Shown: positions 9,566-18,593, counted from the stretch's first letter. The stretch is DNA of 64,000 nt from BRH-c54 sp036567945 (GCA_036567945.1 DATCTM010000105.1:57782-121781), one strand, 5' to 3'. Notes: generated by a model not told the origin, from the sequence alone. Translations and numbers: made by a program.

Positions 9566-9595
9566 AACCTCCAGCAGAATTGTTGGAGGTTTTTA
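9566..9595. terminator. Hairpin terminator between convergent genes
   Basis: AACCTCCA (9566-9573) pairs with TGGAGGTT (9584-9591) around a 10-nt loop and is followed by T residues on the plus strand. It can end transcription from the DUF1801 pair. The A-rich opposite side is weaker for the minus-strand gene. Confidence 0.7.
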
Positions 9596-9596
9596 A

Positions 9597-10571
9597 TTAA
9601 AATATTTTATAAGAGAATGTAATATCATCATTAAAGACATTATCTCCCCTTAACCTTATTTTGTCAACAATAAAAGTGTCTTCTTTTATTTCAGGAAAAG
9701 CAACATTTAATATTGACAAAATGTTTTCTCGTATAATAACTTCATTTGAATTATAGATTTGTGTCCTTGTATATTCAGTATTAGTTTTTGAGACAGAATT
9801 CTTGTTTCCTCCAGAAAAACCAATCCACCTCCTTTGATTATTTTTTAGCAAAATACCTAAATAAATAACAAAAGATTGGTCTTTATTCAAGTAGGAGATT
9901 TTAGCATAAAAATTTGTCTCTTTATTTATTTTATACCGTTTATCTACTATATCCTGATGTTGCCAACCTTTATGTGTAAATGTTAACACATTCTGGTCAA
10001 GAAGATTACTTTCTATATACTTTTGTTGCATTTCTTCTATATCTGCTCTTAACTTGAATGTTTCCTTTTGATAACTATCTTTTTCTTTACTGAGAGCTGA
10101 GATAGAACTTTCTTTATTTGCTATTTCAATTAATAAATTTGAGTTTTTGTCTTCGCTTCTTTTTAATGCTTCATTTAAATCAACTAATTTTCTACTCATT
10201 TCCATCTCTCTTTCTTGAATGTCATTTTTCAGCTTATATGATTCATCAATTGATAGTGTTTCAAATTTTTCTACCTTACTCTTACTTATATTTGAAAGTT
10301 GTATTTTAATCCACTGAAAACCTATAGAAGCTAAACTTCCTAATGTGTAAAATATAATTGCACTATAAAAAGGAAATAGTAAATTATAATTCCAACCAAT
10401 ATAATTTTCTTTTATGCATGATACTTTTTCATAAAAATTTTCATCATAAATAATGAAATAATATAACAATTCCCAATTCCAAATTAGCCAAGATAATAAG
10501 AATGCTCCATAAAAAGGACTTTTAGTCCTTTCATATAATATTGATTTAATTGATTTACTTATATCTTCCAT
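9597..10571 (-). CDS. Membrane-anchored coiled-coil protein, unknown (island)
   Basis: About 324 residues. The ATG at 10571 (MEDISKSIKSIL) is preferred over an upstream TTG at 10577. Near the N-terminus, 'ERTKSPFYGAFLLSWLIWNW' leads into a first TM segment, and a second lies at about 66-88 (YSAIIFYTLGSLASIGF). A cytosolic coiled coil (about 105-185, LNEALKRSEDKNSNLLIEIA) precedes an unrecognised beta-rich C-terminal domain (190-324). It is the last of three minus-strand genes after the STAND-like ATPase, with a 147-bp gap before it, so co-transcription is possible but not certain. A membrane effector or signalling role is only inference. Confidence 0.7.
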   Translation of the reverse strand: MEDISKSIKSILYERTKSPFYGAFLLSWLIWNWELLYYFIIYDENFYEKVSCIKENYIGWNYNLLFPFYSAIIFYTLGSLASIGFQWIKIQLSNISKSKVEKFETLSIDESYKLKNDIQEREMEMSRKLVDLNEALKRSEDKNSNLLIEIANKESSISALSKEKDSYQKETFKLRADIEEMQQKYIESNLLDQNVLTFTHKGWQHQDIVDKRYKINKETNFYAKISYLNKDQSFVIYLGILLKNNQRRWIGFSGGNKNSVSKTNTEYTRTQIYNSNEVIIRENILSILNVAFPEIKEDTFIVDKIRLRGDNVFNDDITFSYKIF

Positions 10572-10718
10572 ATTCAAACATTTATTTATTGGTAAATAGG
10601 TGGTAATGTTTTGCCTTTAGTTTGTATTTGTATAAAGTTTCATTCATTTAAAATCTTATTTTAAGGTTGGTTTTATTATTTACGCTAACTTACTCTATGC
10701 GATACTAAGATTTAAAAA

Positions 10719-11786
10719 TTAACTATTTTTTCGACTTTCAACAACCTTAGATAATCTTTCATGATTTTCATTATTAATTTTATAGAACATTTCTTCAATA
10801 CCATTTTCAATATCTTCTCTCGTTTCAGCATAAATAAAAATACTCATATCCAATTTTGAAATAAAATTTCTTATAGCATCAGGTTTAATATTTGTAACAA
10901 TAACAGGATATATTGGAGAATTTTGCGATTCTTTTTGAAAATCGTCATTAGATGTTTTTATAGAAGCCCTTTTTAATTCATCCACCATCTTTTTTTCACT
11001 TAAATTGTAATTCCATGAGTATACAGGTGTTACCACTATTGGAGGATATGGTAGGTGTTTTTCTTTTTTTTCAAGAAAAATCCTTCTGGTTCGAGAGTCA
11101 ATATTATAGTCATAATTATAAACAGAAGCCAAAGCATTTTTTATCATTTGATGATAGGCTAATTTTCTAAACCTTTTTCTTAGGTCTAACAATGAAGTAT
11201 CAAAATATATAGCAATATTATTAATAGCTATAAGAGCTATAAACATAAATGATAAGATTATTATTAGAATTGTATTTGTAACACAATTAAACACTATTTC
11301 ATCAGAGAAGATGAATATTATATAGGTTATTAAAGCAATAGAAAAATATTGAAATAATCTAATTGAATTGTCATGATATACATTATTATTTGTTGCTGCC
11401 ATTTCATCTAACTCATCCGCAAAATCTATAACTTTATTTTCAGGTTTATTATCTTTAGTAATTACACCTGTAATAATCAACACTCCTTTTAGGTAAAATC
11501 CTGGTTTACCTATTAAAGATAAAAGGTCTACCAATAAACGAATTATTAATTCCACAGCTATAAGCCATACACCAATCCATACACAGATAAAACTAAAACT
11601 AAATACTAAGATAGATGTTAAAGTATGATTAGAAAATACTTCATCATTAAATATTTCATTTAGAGTTATGTCAACTCCAAATAAGGTGAGTGTAACCCAT
11701 AGTGTTAATAAAAATTTTAAAAAAAGAATTATTAATCTTTCAAGTTTTTCTGGTTCTTCAGTTAGTAGTTTAGCAAAATTGTACAT
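10719..11786 (-). CDS. Multi-pass membrane protein next to STAND ATPase, unknown
   Basis: 355 residues with four or five TM helices: LIILFLKFLLTLWVTLTLFG near 18-38, LVFSFSFICVWIGVWLIAVE near 60-80, YFSIALITYIIFIF near 150, and LIIIILSFMFIALIAINNIA near 172. A cytosolic C-terminal domain of about 150 residues (KMVDELKRASIKTSNDDF, YPVIVTNIKPDAIRNFI) follows. It starts 19 bp after the stop of the STAND-like gene, so the two are an operon. In defence systems built on STAND proteins a membrane partner can act as the killing effector; here that is inference from position only. No family recognised. Confidence 0.72.
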   Translation of the reverse strand: MYNFAKLLTEEPEKLERLIILFLKFLLTLWVTLTLFGVDITLNEIFNDEVFSNHTLTSILVFSFSFICVWIGVWLIAVELIIRLLVDLLSLIGKPGFYLKGVLIITGVITKDNKPENKVIDFADELDEMAATNNNVYHDNSIRLFQYFSIALITYIIFIFSDEIVFNCVTNTILIIILSFMFIALIAINNIAIYFDTSLLDLRKRFRKLAYHQMIKNALASVYNYDYNIDSRTRRIFLEKKEKHLPYPPIVVTPVYSWNYNLSEKKMVDELKRASIKTSNDDFQKESQNSPIYPVIVTNIKPDAIRNFISKLDMSIFIYAETREDIENGIEEMFYKINNENHERLSKVVESRKNS

Positions 11787-11805
11787 AGATTAATAGAATA
11801 ATAAA

Positions 11806-14800
11806 TTAATAACGTTCCTCATCCTCAAGTTTTTCTCTTTTTATTAGTTTAACAGTGTAATCAAGCATATTAGCAACCCATTTATTTAGCTCTTCATGAT
11901 TTATGCTTTGTAATTGGAGTAATAAATCTTTTTGCTTTTCATAATGAGGGACACTTGAACCAACTGTTCCAAATGTTCCCATATTTGAAGATAAACTGCT
12001 TAAGAATTCTTTATCATTACCAAACTCTTCAATTAATTCATAAGAAAAAGGATGCCATTTATTTTTACCATCTTCAATTATACCCAACGGCATCATATGT
12101 GCAATTCTTTTTGGAGCAATATCAGGGTTAGCTTTACACCATTTAAGTATTATTGAGTAATGTTCAGGTTTCTTAAATAACAAACCTTCGTTATCTCTCA
12201 TATTACCATTTCCAGCTCCTATTATGTTTTCTAAATGCATATATGTGATATAATCATTAGTTAAGCCTTGACCAAAAGCATCCCAACATATCTCAAAGTA
12301 TTTTTCAAATAAAACATGAATGACAGGTTTAATTTTGCCTTCCATAGAATAACTATAACTATGTGTTTGACAAAACTCTATTATCTGATTTGTAATCTGA
12401 ATTGCAAAATCATTTGCATCTTCTGTTGATAATATTTTATTTACAACTTCTGTCCAATCATAACCATCTAACTGATTTCTGTTTTCATAATTTATTATCA
12501 TATTACCGCTTTCAATAATCTGCTTAAAAGAATCTTTGGATAGTGTCCAATGGTCTTCGTTTTTATGACAATACATAAACATTACTGAAAGAGCCACCCA
12601 TTTACCCTCAAAGCCATAAGTTGCTATCCTAAGGCATATTGATATTACTTTTTCTATAGGAATATTATCAAGTACTCTTCCGTATTTAAAATTGTGAAAT
12701 AACTGAATTGATAGATTTTTATTTTCAATCAATTCAAAAAGCTTTTCTATATCTTCAAATGTTGGTGTTAGAACTCTTGTTAAATAAAAAGAATGAATAT
12801 TTATGAATTCATTATTAATAAATTTATCAATTATGTACCGTGAAAGATTTTGGTCTCCTTTTCCTTTAAGAATTCCTGCAATAAATTCTGGGTTTTGCTC
12901 ATTACTTTTTAAAGCTTTTAGTACTTCGACTGCTTTTTCTAAAAGGGGCTTAACATCTTCACTAACAGCTCCAATAGCTTGTCCAAAATTAAATCCTTGT
13001 CTTTGTTCTTGACTTAATAGGTCTTGTAAATAATCGCTTAAATCTATTTTTTCTTTTACAACAACTTCAGCATATGCCTCAGCTTTTAATTTTACATTAT
13101 CAATATAATCACCATTTTCATCCTTTTCATAATTATCCCATTCTGGAGTAATTACATTAATAATTAACTGACTACGCACATCATTAGGAGTCAATTTCTC
13201 TATTAAACTATTTATCTCTTTTTTTTCATCTTCTGTCAATCTATCTACAAAATTGACAGTCTTTTTTAAATTATTTCTTGCCTCCATCCACAAGTTTCCT
13301 TTTGCCTTAGTTATATCTAAGATTGAAGATTTTACTTTTTCCCATTGTCTATCTCGAATTAGTGTTCTCAATGAGCTTGCAATTTGTTGTTTAGCCAATT
13401 CCCAATGCTGACTATCTGAACAAGCAATGTCTGTTAAAGTCTTAATGTTATGTTCCCAATATTTAAAGATTTCATCCCAAGAAGGTCTATAATCAACAAG
13501 TGGTGGACCACTTCCTTGATGTTCAGCGCCCCCCATTCTTACAAACCTTTCATTAACCAACCCCTTACCTAAAGCTAAAATTGCAAGCTTTGTATAGTTA
13601 TCATCATTTTTGGATAATCCCCAATCTATTAATTTCAATCTCTCATCCAGTGTTGCTTCAGTTCCTGATAAAAACAATTGAAAGAATTGTAAAAATTGAC
13701 TGGTTGCATTATTACCTATTTCTTCATTTTCTGCAACAGCAAAAGCATACATAATTTTTGCTGCTTCTAAAAAAGTAGACTTATGAAAACAAAGCTTTTC
13801 TAATGCCCAAACCAAGTTTCTTCTTCCTTCTTTTATATTTTCTAAATTTTCCTTAGTATAATCTCCATATACTGAAACTAATGTTTTTGTCATTGCTTCT
13901 GGATTCACTTCAACAACATAGCGGAAGAGAAGTGAACCCAATTCAGTATTAAGCACTTCCGCTGTCCCAAAAGGGCTTTCAGCCCCCCATAATTGATTAA
14001 CTGTTTCTTTTGCTTTATCAAGCTGGTCTAATTCAGCAAGACGTTCAACTAAACGTTGCCCAAGTTGGTTGCCAGATAATTCTGTTAATATATCTTTGAT
14101 TTCTTGAGGTGGTGTATCTTCCCACCACATTGCAGCAAGGTTTATTGCTAATGGTGTTGGTTTTACCATAATACTTGTGCCTCTCTGCTCAATAATTTGA
14201 GATTTTTTATACTTTTTACAAACCTTATAAAATTCTGTAGATGAAATGATATTACCTTGAAAGGTTCCACATATTGTTTCTCGAACATAATCTGTTTGGT
14301 TGGTTAAAGCTTCAATCTCACCCTCAGTTAATATTGATGTTAAGTCTCCATCTACAAATCCAAATGAAGAAAGTACTGAACAAGCTTTGACTATTTGAAA
14401 TTCATATTCACTATGTTCATTTCTTCCGAAAACTAATTTTTTAATAAAATCGTCACGCAATTCACTATGAAAACTTTCAAAGCCTTCACTAATAATTGCG
14501 TCAGAAAATAGAATAGCCATAGCAGGATATCCTTCACTTCGATTGGTTATGAAATCTATATCAGATTTAGATAGTATATTTTTAAATTTTTCCTCGATTA
14601 TTTGTTCTACTATCTCTTTTTGATTATCACGTATAATTTTTAAGTATGATTTTTCATAAGTAGACGAAGAAAAATCTATAGTAATTAACTTTAAATGACC
14701 AGAAGACTTAATTAAAGTTGATAAAGCATTATGGTTTTCTTCATTACAATTATCTATAACCATTATTCCATAGTGCTTGTTTTTGCAAGCAAGGATGTAA

Positions 14801-15630
14801 CTGCTTATTTTTTCAATTCCTCCTGTTCCAATATCATAATAGACCAATTGAGATTGCAATTGTTTTATTTTGGAGTCATCACCTCTAAAAGCTTCAAGTA
14901 CCAATCTGGTTTTTCCAAGTCCTGAATGACCTATTACTCTTACTACTTTTTCTTTAACAACCTGTTCTCTAACGAAATTCATGTTGTCAATAATAGTTTG
15001 GTTGGTTTTATACGGTTCAGACGAACCAGGCATATCTATTTCCCAATCCTTCCATGTCCTAAAATCAGAAAGTCTATTTATTCCTCTGTACCCTTGAACT
15101 AAAGTTACAGCTGCTGGATATTCATTTGTCCAGTCTACAATTCTATTTGCATCGTAAATCTCAATATTAAAGGTATTATAGTTTTTGTGACCAGCATCTT
15201 TAATAGCATTTCGGAATCCTTCTATACGTTCTTTAATTTGTGCTGGACTATAAGAAGAGTTAGTAAATAAAATGTATTTACCATCATTTTTTACAACATC
15301 TTCAATCTGACTTTTTAAAGTTTTTGGCTGTCCTGTCTTTTGAGAGTTTAATATCTCTTTATAGCATCCTTGTTTAGTAAGATTTGTTGCTTTGTTTTGA
15401 AATAGAGTCATAGGTTTTTTAAATCTTACCGTTTCATCAGGAGAACCATTCCATTCGATTCTTCCATCTTCACCACCATCAGCGGTATTTATATTTAAAG
15501 GAACAATGACAACACTATTAAGAGATTTTGCTTCAGACTCAGCATATAACAAGAGTTTTAGCAGTTCAGTTAGTTCTGTTGCAGAAAGGAGATTAATATG
15601 TTCAAGGGTTACTTCGTTTATTGAATTCAT
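11806..15630 (-). CDS. STAND-like NTPase with N-terminal PD-(D/E)XK-like nuclease domain
   Basis: 1274 residues. The N-terminal domain shows E31, then NTADGGEDGRIEW (D51-E54-D55), then FQNK (Q78, K80). This spacing fits an Mrr/Cap4-like PD-(D/E)XK nuclease with a QxK form of the catalytic pair. The ATPase core has Walker A GHSGLGKT (234-241) and Walker B GIMVID (288-293). The remaining 800 or so residues are helical, repeat-like and unrecognised, as in sensor regions of STAND/Avs-type anti-phage proteins. A CAAAGTTA at 15710-15717 reads as a -7 box (TAACTTTG) on this strand. It lies in an island, and a membrane protein follows within 20 bp. Anti-phage role is inferred from architecture. Confidence 0.8.
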   Translation of the reverse strand: MNSINEVTLEHINLLSATELTELLKLLLYAESEAKSLNSVVIVPLNINTADGGEDGRIEWNGSPDETVRFKKPMTLFQNKATNLTKQGCYKEILNSQKTGQPKTLKSQIEDVVKNDGKYILFTNSSYSPAQIKERIEGFRNAIKDAGHKNYNTFNIEIYDANRIVDWTNEYPAAVTLVQGYRGINRLSDFRTWKDWEIDMPGSSEPYKTNQTIIDNMNFVREQVVKEKVVRVIGHSGLGKTRLVLEAFRGDDSKIKQLQSQLVYYDIGTGGIEKISSYILACKNKHYGIMVIDNCNEENHNALSTLIKSSGHLKLITIDFSSSTYEKSYLKIIRDNQKEIVEQIIEEKFKNILSKSDIDFITNRSEGYPAMAILFSDAIISEGFESFHSELRDDFIKKLVFGRNEHSEYEFQIVKACSVLSSFGFVDGDLTSILTEGEIEALTNQTDYVRETICGTFQGNIISSTEFYKVCKKYKKSQIIEQRGTSIMVKPTPLAINLAAMWWEDTPPQEIKDILTELSGNQLGQRLVERLAELDQLDKAKETVNQLWGAESPFGTAEVLNTELGSLLFRYVVEVNPEAMTKTLVSVYGDYTKENLENIKEGRRNLVWALEKLCFHKSTFLEAAKIMYAFAVAENEEIGNNATSQFLQFFQLFLSGTEATLDERLKLIDWGLSKNDDNYTKLAILALGKGLVNERFVRMGGAEHQGSGPPLVDYRPSWDEIFKYWEHNIKTLTDIACSDSQHWELAKQQIASSLRTLIRDRQWEKVKSSILDITKAKGNLWMEARNNLKKTVNFVDRLTEDEKKEINSLIEKLTPNDVRSQLIINVITPEWDNYEKDENGDYIDNVKLKAEAYAEVVVKEKIDLSDYLQDLLSQEQRQGFNFGQAIGAVSEDVKPLLEKAVEVLKALKSNEQNPEFIAGILKGKGDQNLSRYIIDKFINNEFINIHSFYLTRVLTPTFEDIEKLFELIENKNLSIQLFHNFKYGRVLDNIPIEKVISICLRIATYGFEGKWVALSVMFMYCHKNEDHWTLSKDSFKQIIESGNMIINYENRNQLDGYDWTEVVNKILSTEDANDFAIQITNQIIEFCQTHSYSYSMEGKIKPVIHVLFEKYFEICWDAFGQGLTNDYITYMHLENIIGAGNGNMRDNEGLLFKKPEHYSIILKWCKANPDIAPKRIAHMMPLGIIEDGKNKWHPFSYELIEEFGNDKEFLSSLSSNMGTFGTVGSSVPHYEKQKDLLLQLQSINHEELNKWVANMLDYTVKLIKREKLEDEERY

Positions 15631-15709
15631 AAATTACATTCATTAGATTTCATAAAAATACCTTCTTGGTTTATATATGTCCAATCAAAACGGTATTCAA
15701 CTTAACAGC

Positions 15710-15717
15710 CAAAGTTA
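15710..15717 (-). promoter_or_regulatory. Candidate -7 box for the STAND operon
   Basis: The reverse complement reads TAACTTTG, matching TAnnTTTG, about 80 bp before the ATG at 15630. No good -33 element is seen. The rest of 15631-15908 holds nothing I recognise. Confidence 0.35.
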
Positions 15718-15908
15718 GGGAAGTTACTGATAATTATAAGGTTTCAAAAAATCTTTTTGAGATTAAATAAAATTATTGAATGTTTATTTGAAAAGACAGA
15801 AGAAAAGGATAATTGTTAATAAATTTCGTAGGTCTCTTATATCGAAAACATTTTTAATTCGTCTTAGATACTACGTGGACATATTGCCATATCATTAAAA
15901 AAATTAAT

Positions 15909-16037
15909 ATGAATAATACCGTACTAATTTTAGGTTTAGTTGGAATTGCTGCTACATTAGTGTTTGCAGCACATTATGCAAATAAAGGTAATTCTATTAC
16001 AATTGGAACACCTTTTTTCAAAGCCCAAATAAACTAA
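15909..16037 (+). CDS. 42-residue single-pass membrane peptide
   Basis: A short ORF with ATG at 15909 and TAA at 16035-16037. It starts MNNTVLILGLVGIAATLVFA (one TM helix) and ends in a polar tail (ANKGNSITIGTPFFKAQIN). A strong rho-independent terminator begins directly at the stop codon, which argues that a short transcript ends here and that the ORF is real. It is divergent from the STAND-like gene. Function unknown; a small regulator or toxin-like peptide are both possible. Confidence 0.55.
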   Translation: MNNTVLILGLVGIAATLVFAAHYANKGNSITIGTPFFKAQIN

Positions 16038-16075
16038 AAAGAAGCCGTTTCAAGTTATGAGACGGCTTCTTTTTT
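16036..16075 (+). terminator. Strong rho-independent terminator
   Basis: GAAGCCGT (16041-16048) pairs with ACGGCTTC (16062-16069). The stem extends inward through TTC/GAG with a wobble and outward through A/T pairs, and six T residues follow. It ends the 42-residue peptide gene. Confidence 0.9.
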
Positions 16076-16127
16076 AAGTTACACTTGAACATAAAAGAAT
16101 CATATTGGTATTTAAATATATTAAATC

Positions 16128-16586
16128 ATGAATAAAATTTTCCAAGAAAGAATTGACAAATTATCATCACAATTTGTAACACTTCAAAACTGTAAATCAA
16201 TTAAAAGGGACAATCTTAGTAGCGTACCTAATCGTGGAATTTATCTTTTTATTGTCAAAGGCATTCCAATTTACGTTGGAAGAACAAACCGTATGCGAGC
16301 TAGACTTTTAGAGCATAGCAGACCAAGTTCAAAACACAATGCAGCAAGTTTTGCATTCAAATTAGCAAAAGAACAAGCAAACAAAATGTGTATCGACACT
16401 AAATTAAAACGTAGTGCGTTAGTAAAAGACAAAAAATTTAACAAGCTTTTTAGTAAATCTAAACAACAGGTTGCAGCTATGGATATTAAATATATTGAAA
16501 TAAATAATCCTATTGAGCAATATTTATTTGAACTATATGTATCAGAAATGCTAAAAACACCGTACAACGATTTTGAGAATCATTAA
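16128..16586 (+). CDS. GIY-YIG domain protein
   Basis: 152 residues. The GIY-YIG signature is visible: RGIYLFIVKG, then IPIYVGRTNRMRARLLEH, with the arginines expected after YVG and a following HN. These small nucleases cut or nick DNA in repair, mobile elements or restriction. The C-terminal half (KQQVAAMDIKYIEINNPIEQ, LFELYVSEML) ends with an acidic residue-containing helix like those closing the fold. It is preceded by a terminator, so it starts a new transcript. Substrate unknown. Confidence 0.8.
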   Translation: MNKIFQERIDKLSSQFVTLQNCKSIKRDNLSSVPNRGIYLFIVKGIPIYVGRTNRMRARLLEHSRPSSKHNAASFAFKLAKEQANKMCIDTKLKRSALVKDKKFNKLFSKSKQQVAAMDIKYIEINNPIEQYLFELYVSEMLKTPYNDFENH

Positions 16587-16649
16587 TTACCTTAAATTAA
16601 TGACAAATAAGTATAATAAAACACTAAAAAAATAACTAATTTTAAAAAT

Positions 16650-17048
16650 ATGAACACAAGAAACATAATTAAATTATTTAAAGACAATTATAATATAGCT
16701 GTCGGAGAAAACTTTGTACCAAACCACCATGGAGGATTGAATCTAGATATTTCGGGAATCGTGTTTAATTTACATGCTGGAGTAGATATATCAACTGCTA
16801 AAATCTCTTTTATTTCTTTGAATTATGAGACCAATGACCGAAAAGAGTTATACAAAGCATTAGAAAAGATTAAAACGTATTTTGATATTGAGGTAGATAT
16901 TGAATATGGATTAGATTTTTCTACAGCCTTTATAACCTCTTGGAAAATAGATGATGAATTAAATATTTCGACTAAATTAATTTTATATGATTGGATTAAT
17001 AGTTCTATTCCTCGATATAAAATTGAATTAAGGATTGAAAAAGAATAA
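16650..17048 (+). CDS. Hypothetical protein (island)
   Basis: 132 residues, soluble, acidic, mixed alpha/beta (ISGIVFNLHAGVDISTAKIS, KIKTYFDIEVDIEYGLDF). I recognise no family. ATG follows an A-rich leader (AATTTTAAAAAT) 63 bp after the GIY-YIG gene on the same strand. The segment AFITSWKIDDELN loosely resembles SYIINWDINEELN in the protein at 17328-17702, so the two may share a fold. That comparison is by eye. Confidence 0.6.
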   Translation: MNTRNIIKLFKDNYNIAVGENFVPNHHGGLNLDISGIVFNLHAGVDISTAKISFISLNYETNDRKELYKALEKIKTYFDIEVDIEYGLDFSTAFITSWKIDDELNISTKLILYDWINSSIPRYKIELRIEKE

Positions 17049-17117
17049 ATTTTCATTTTTCCCTTTACTTTTCTTTGATTATTTATTATGTTGTGAAGTG
17101 TATAAGTATTGTATGAA

Positions 17118-17333
17118 ATGGAAGAAAGAAAAGAAAGTAATAAGAAAGAACTTTTGTCTTTTAAAAATAATTCAAATGATTATTATATGGATGAATACTT
17201 ATTAGATTTTTTGGTAGATGTAAAAAATCTTGGTGTTACTTATCAAGACCCTTACTTCCCTAAAATATTTATTGAAGATTGTTTAGAGAAAATGAAAAAG
17301 TATATGAATGAAAGAGGAACTCTAAAATTATAG
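17118..17333 (+). CDS. Short hypothetical acidic protein
   Basis: 71 residues from ATG 17118 (MEERKESNKKELLSF); an in-frame TTG at 17109 would add three. Highly charged, no TM segment, no known motif (YMDEYLLDFLVDVKNLGV). Its 3' end overlaps the convergent gene at 17328 by six bases. Coding status moderately likely. Confidence 0.45.
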   Translation: MEERKESNKKELLSFKNNSNDYYMDEYLLDFLVDVKNLGVTYQDPYFPKIFIEDCLEKMKKYMNERGTLKL

Positions 17334-17702
17334 TCCCATCAACTTTCTCTTCCGTATAAATTCTGCTCTAAGAGCTTCCACTTTTTTAACGTAATTTGAA
17401 TTTAACTCCTCGTTTATATCCCAGTTTATTATATAACTTTCTTCATTCTGTCTAACTTCTGAAAGAACATAAAACATCTTTGGTTCATATTTTTTTTGAA
17501 AGAATGATTCCCAAAATTCAAAATTTTTGTGCGATTCTATTAATATTGTTGATTCAACGGGAGACATTAATATTACATTTAAATCAATATTTAAAGCAGC
17601 AATAGTTATGTCCATTCTCAATGTTTCACCATCAATTTCACTATTCTTTTTATCATATGACAAGTGAAACATTCTTGCCTCATTATCTCTTTTTTTTACC
17701 AT
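17328..17702 (-). CDS. Hypothetical protein (island)
   Basis: 124 residues, cytosolic, no recognised domain (FHLSYDKKNSEIDGETLR, IINWDINEELNSNYVKKV). Starts at ATG 17702 and is separated by 55 bp from the upstream XRE regulator on the same strand, so the two could be co-transcribed. Convergent overlap with the short ORF at 17118-17333. Confidence 0.55.
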   Translation of the reverse strand: MVKKRDNEARMFHLSYDKKNSEIDGETLRMDITIAALNIDLNVILMSPVESTILIESHKNFEFWESFFQKKYEPKMFYVLSEVRQNEESYIINWDINEELNSNYVKKVEALRAEFIRKRKLMGL

Positions 17703-17757
17703 AACTTAAAATAATTATTTTAACGACTTTTTCAATTTGCAATCATTTTAACCTCTG

Positions 17758-18018
17758 TCACTCCTTCGCTTTTTTATCAAATCCCTCCGAGAAAAAATCT
17801 TCAATCGTCATTCCAAATCCAAACTTGATTATTCGAACAAGATTTGCAAAGGAAATATTTCTTTCCTTTCTTTCATACCCACGCATTAGTGAACGAGCTA
17901 TACCACTCTCATTTGCCAACTTTTCTTGACTCATTTTCTTGGCTTTTCTCAATTGCAAAACCCTATCCATAAGTTTACTAAGGTATTCTTGCTCTATTTC
18001 TTTTGTGTCAGATTTCAT
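17758..18018 (-). CDS. XRE-family helix-turn-helix regulator
   Basis: 86 residues from ATG 18018 (MKSDTKEIEQEYLSKL); a TTG at 18039 would add seven. The HTH core is clear: VLQLRKAKKMSQEKLANESG then IARSLMRGYERKERNIS, followed by the usual LVRIIKFGFGMTIEDFF helix. A cytosolic DNA-binding repressor. It is divergent from the membrane zinc-finger protein at 18117, with about 98 bp between start codons that could hold an operator for both. Confidence 0.85.
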   Translation of the reverse strand: MKSDTKEIEQEYLSKLMDRVLQLRKAKKMSQEKLANESGIARSLMRGYERKERNISFANLVRIIKFGFGMTIEDFFSEGFDKKAKE

Positions 18019-18091
18019 AACACAAAAGTCATTATTCAAACTAAAAATAGTAACTCTATTTATAAACCCTCTATATTTAGAATTTATTTTA

Positions 18092-18099
18092 TATATTTG
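18092..18099 (+). promoter_or_regulatory. Candidate -7 box TATATTTG
   Basis: Exact TAnnTTTG match 17 bp before ATG 18117, implying a very short leader. It lies in the divergent region shared with the XRE regulator. Confidence 0.45.
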
Positions 18100-18116
18100 C
18101 TAAAATTTTTTGACTT

Positions 18117-18593
18117 ATGAATTCAAACAAGTTAGTTAATTTCTTTAAAGAAGTTTATTCAAAAAATGCCTATCTATTTATCGGCATTAATATCTTTTCT
18201 TTAATCATAATCTTCTTTGTACTAAGCAAAGAAGCAGGTGGAAGTTTTCTTATGCGAGTGTTTTCTTTTCTTTTTTGTGTTTTAGTTGGTGGTGGACTTA
18301 TGGCTTTGTGGGCAAGAAAAAGCAACGAAAGTTTAGTAGTTCCATTCCGAAGAGGTGCAAGCATCCTATTGATATTTTTTGTTGGTATCGCTTGGATGAA
18401 TGATGGGTATAAGTCTCCTTACTCAAGTAGAACCAATACAAATAAATCTGCTTCTTCTCAGAGTTATACATGTCCACATTGTAATGGATTGGGACGAAGA
18501 ACAAATAATATCACGGGACAGTTTGGCGAATGTTCAAGCTGCGGAGGTGATGGAAGAGTTACACAAGAACAATATAACCGATTAACAAAGTAA
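18117..18593 (+). CDS. Membrane protein with DnaJ-like two-repeat zinc finger
   Basis: 158 residues. Three TM helices lie in the first 90 residues (YLFIGINIFSLIIIFFVL, FLFCVLVGGGLMALWA, GASILLIFFVGIAWM), followed by a serine/asparagine linker. The cytosolic end has CPHCNGLGRR and CSSCGGDGR, two CxxCxGxG repeats that together could bind one zinc ion; full DnaJ has four. Such half fingers occur in small Bacteroidota proteins. Probably a zinc-binding membrane protein; partner unknown. It is 6 bp upstream of the lipoprotein at 18600, so in an operon. Confidence 0.75.
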   Translation: MNSNKLVNFFKEVYSKNAYLFIGINIFSLIIIFFVLSKEAGGSFLMRVFSFLFCVLVGGGLMALWARKSNESLVVPFRRGASILLIFFVGIAWMNDGYKSPYSSRTNTNKSASSQSYTCPHCNGLGRRTNNITGQFGECSSCGGDGRVTQEQYNRLTK

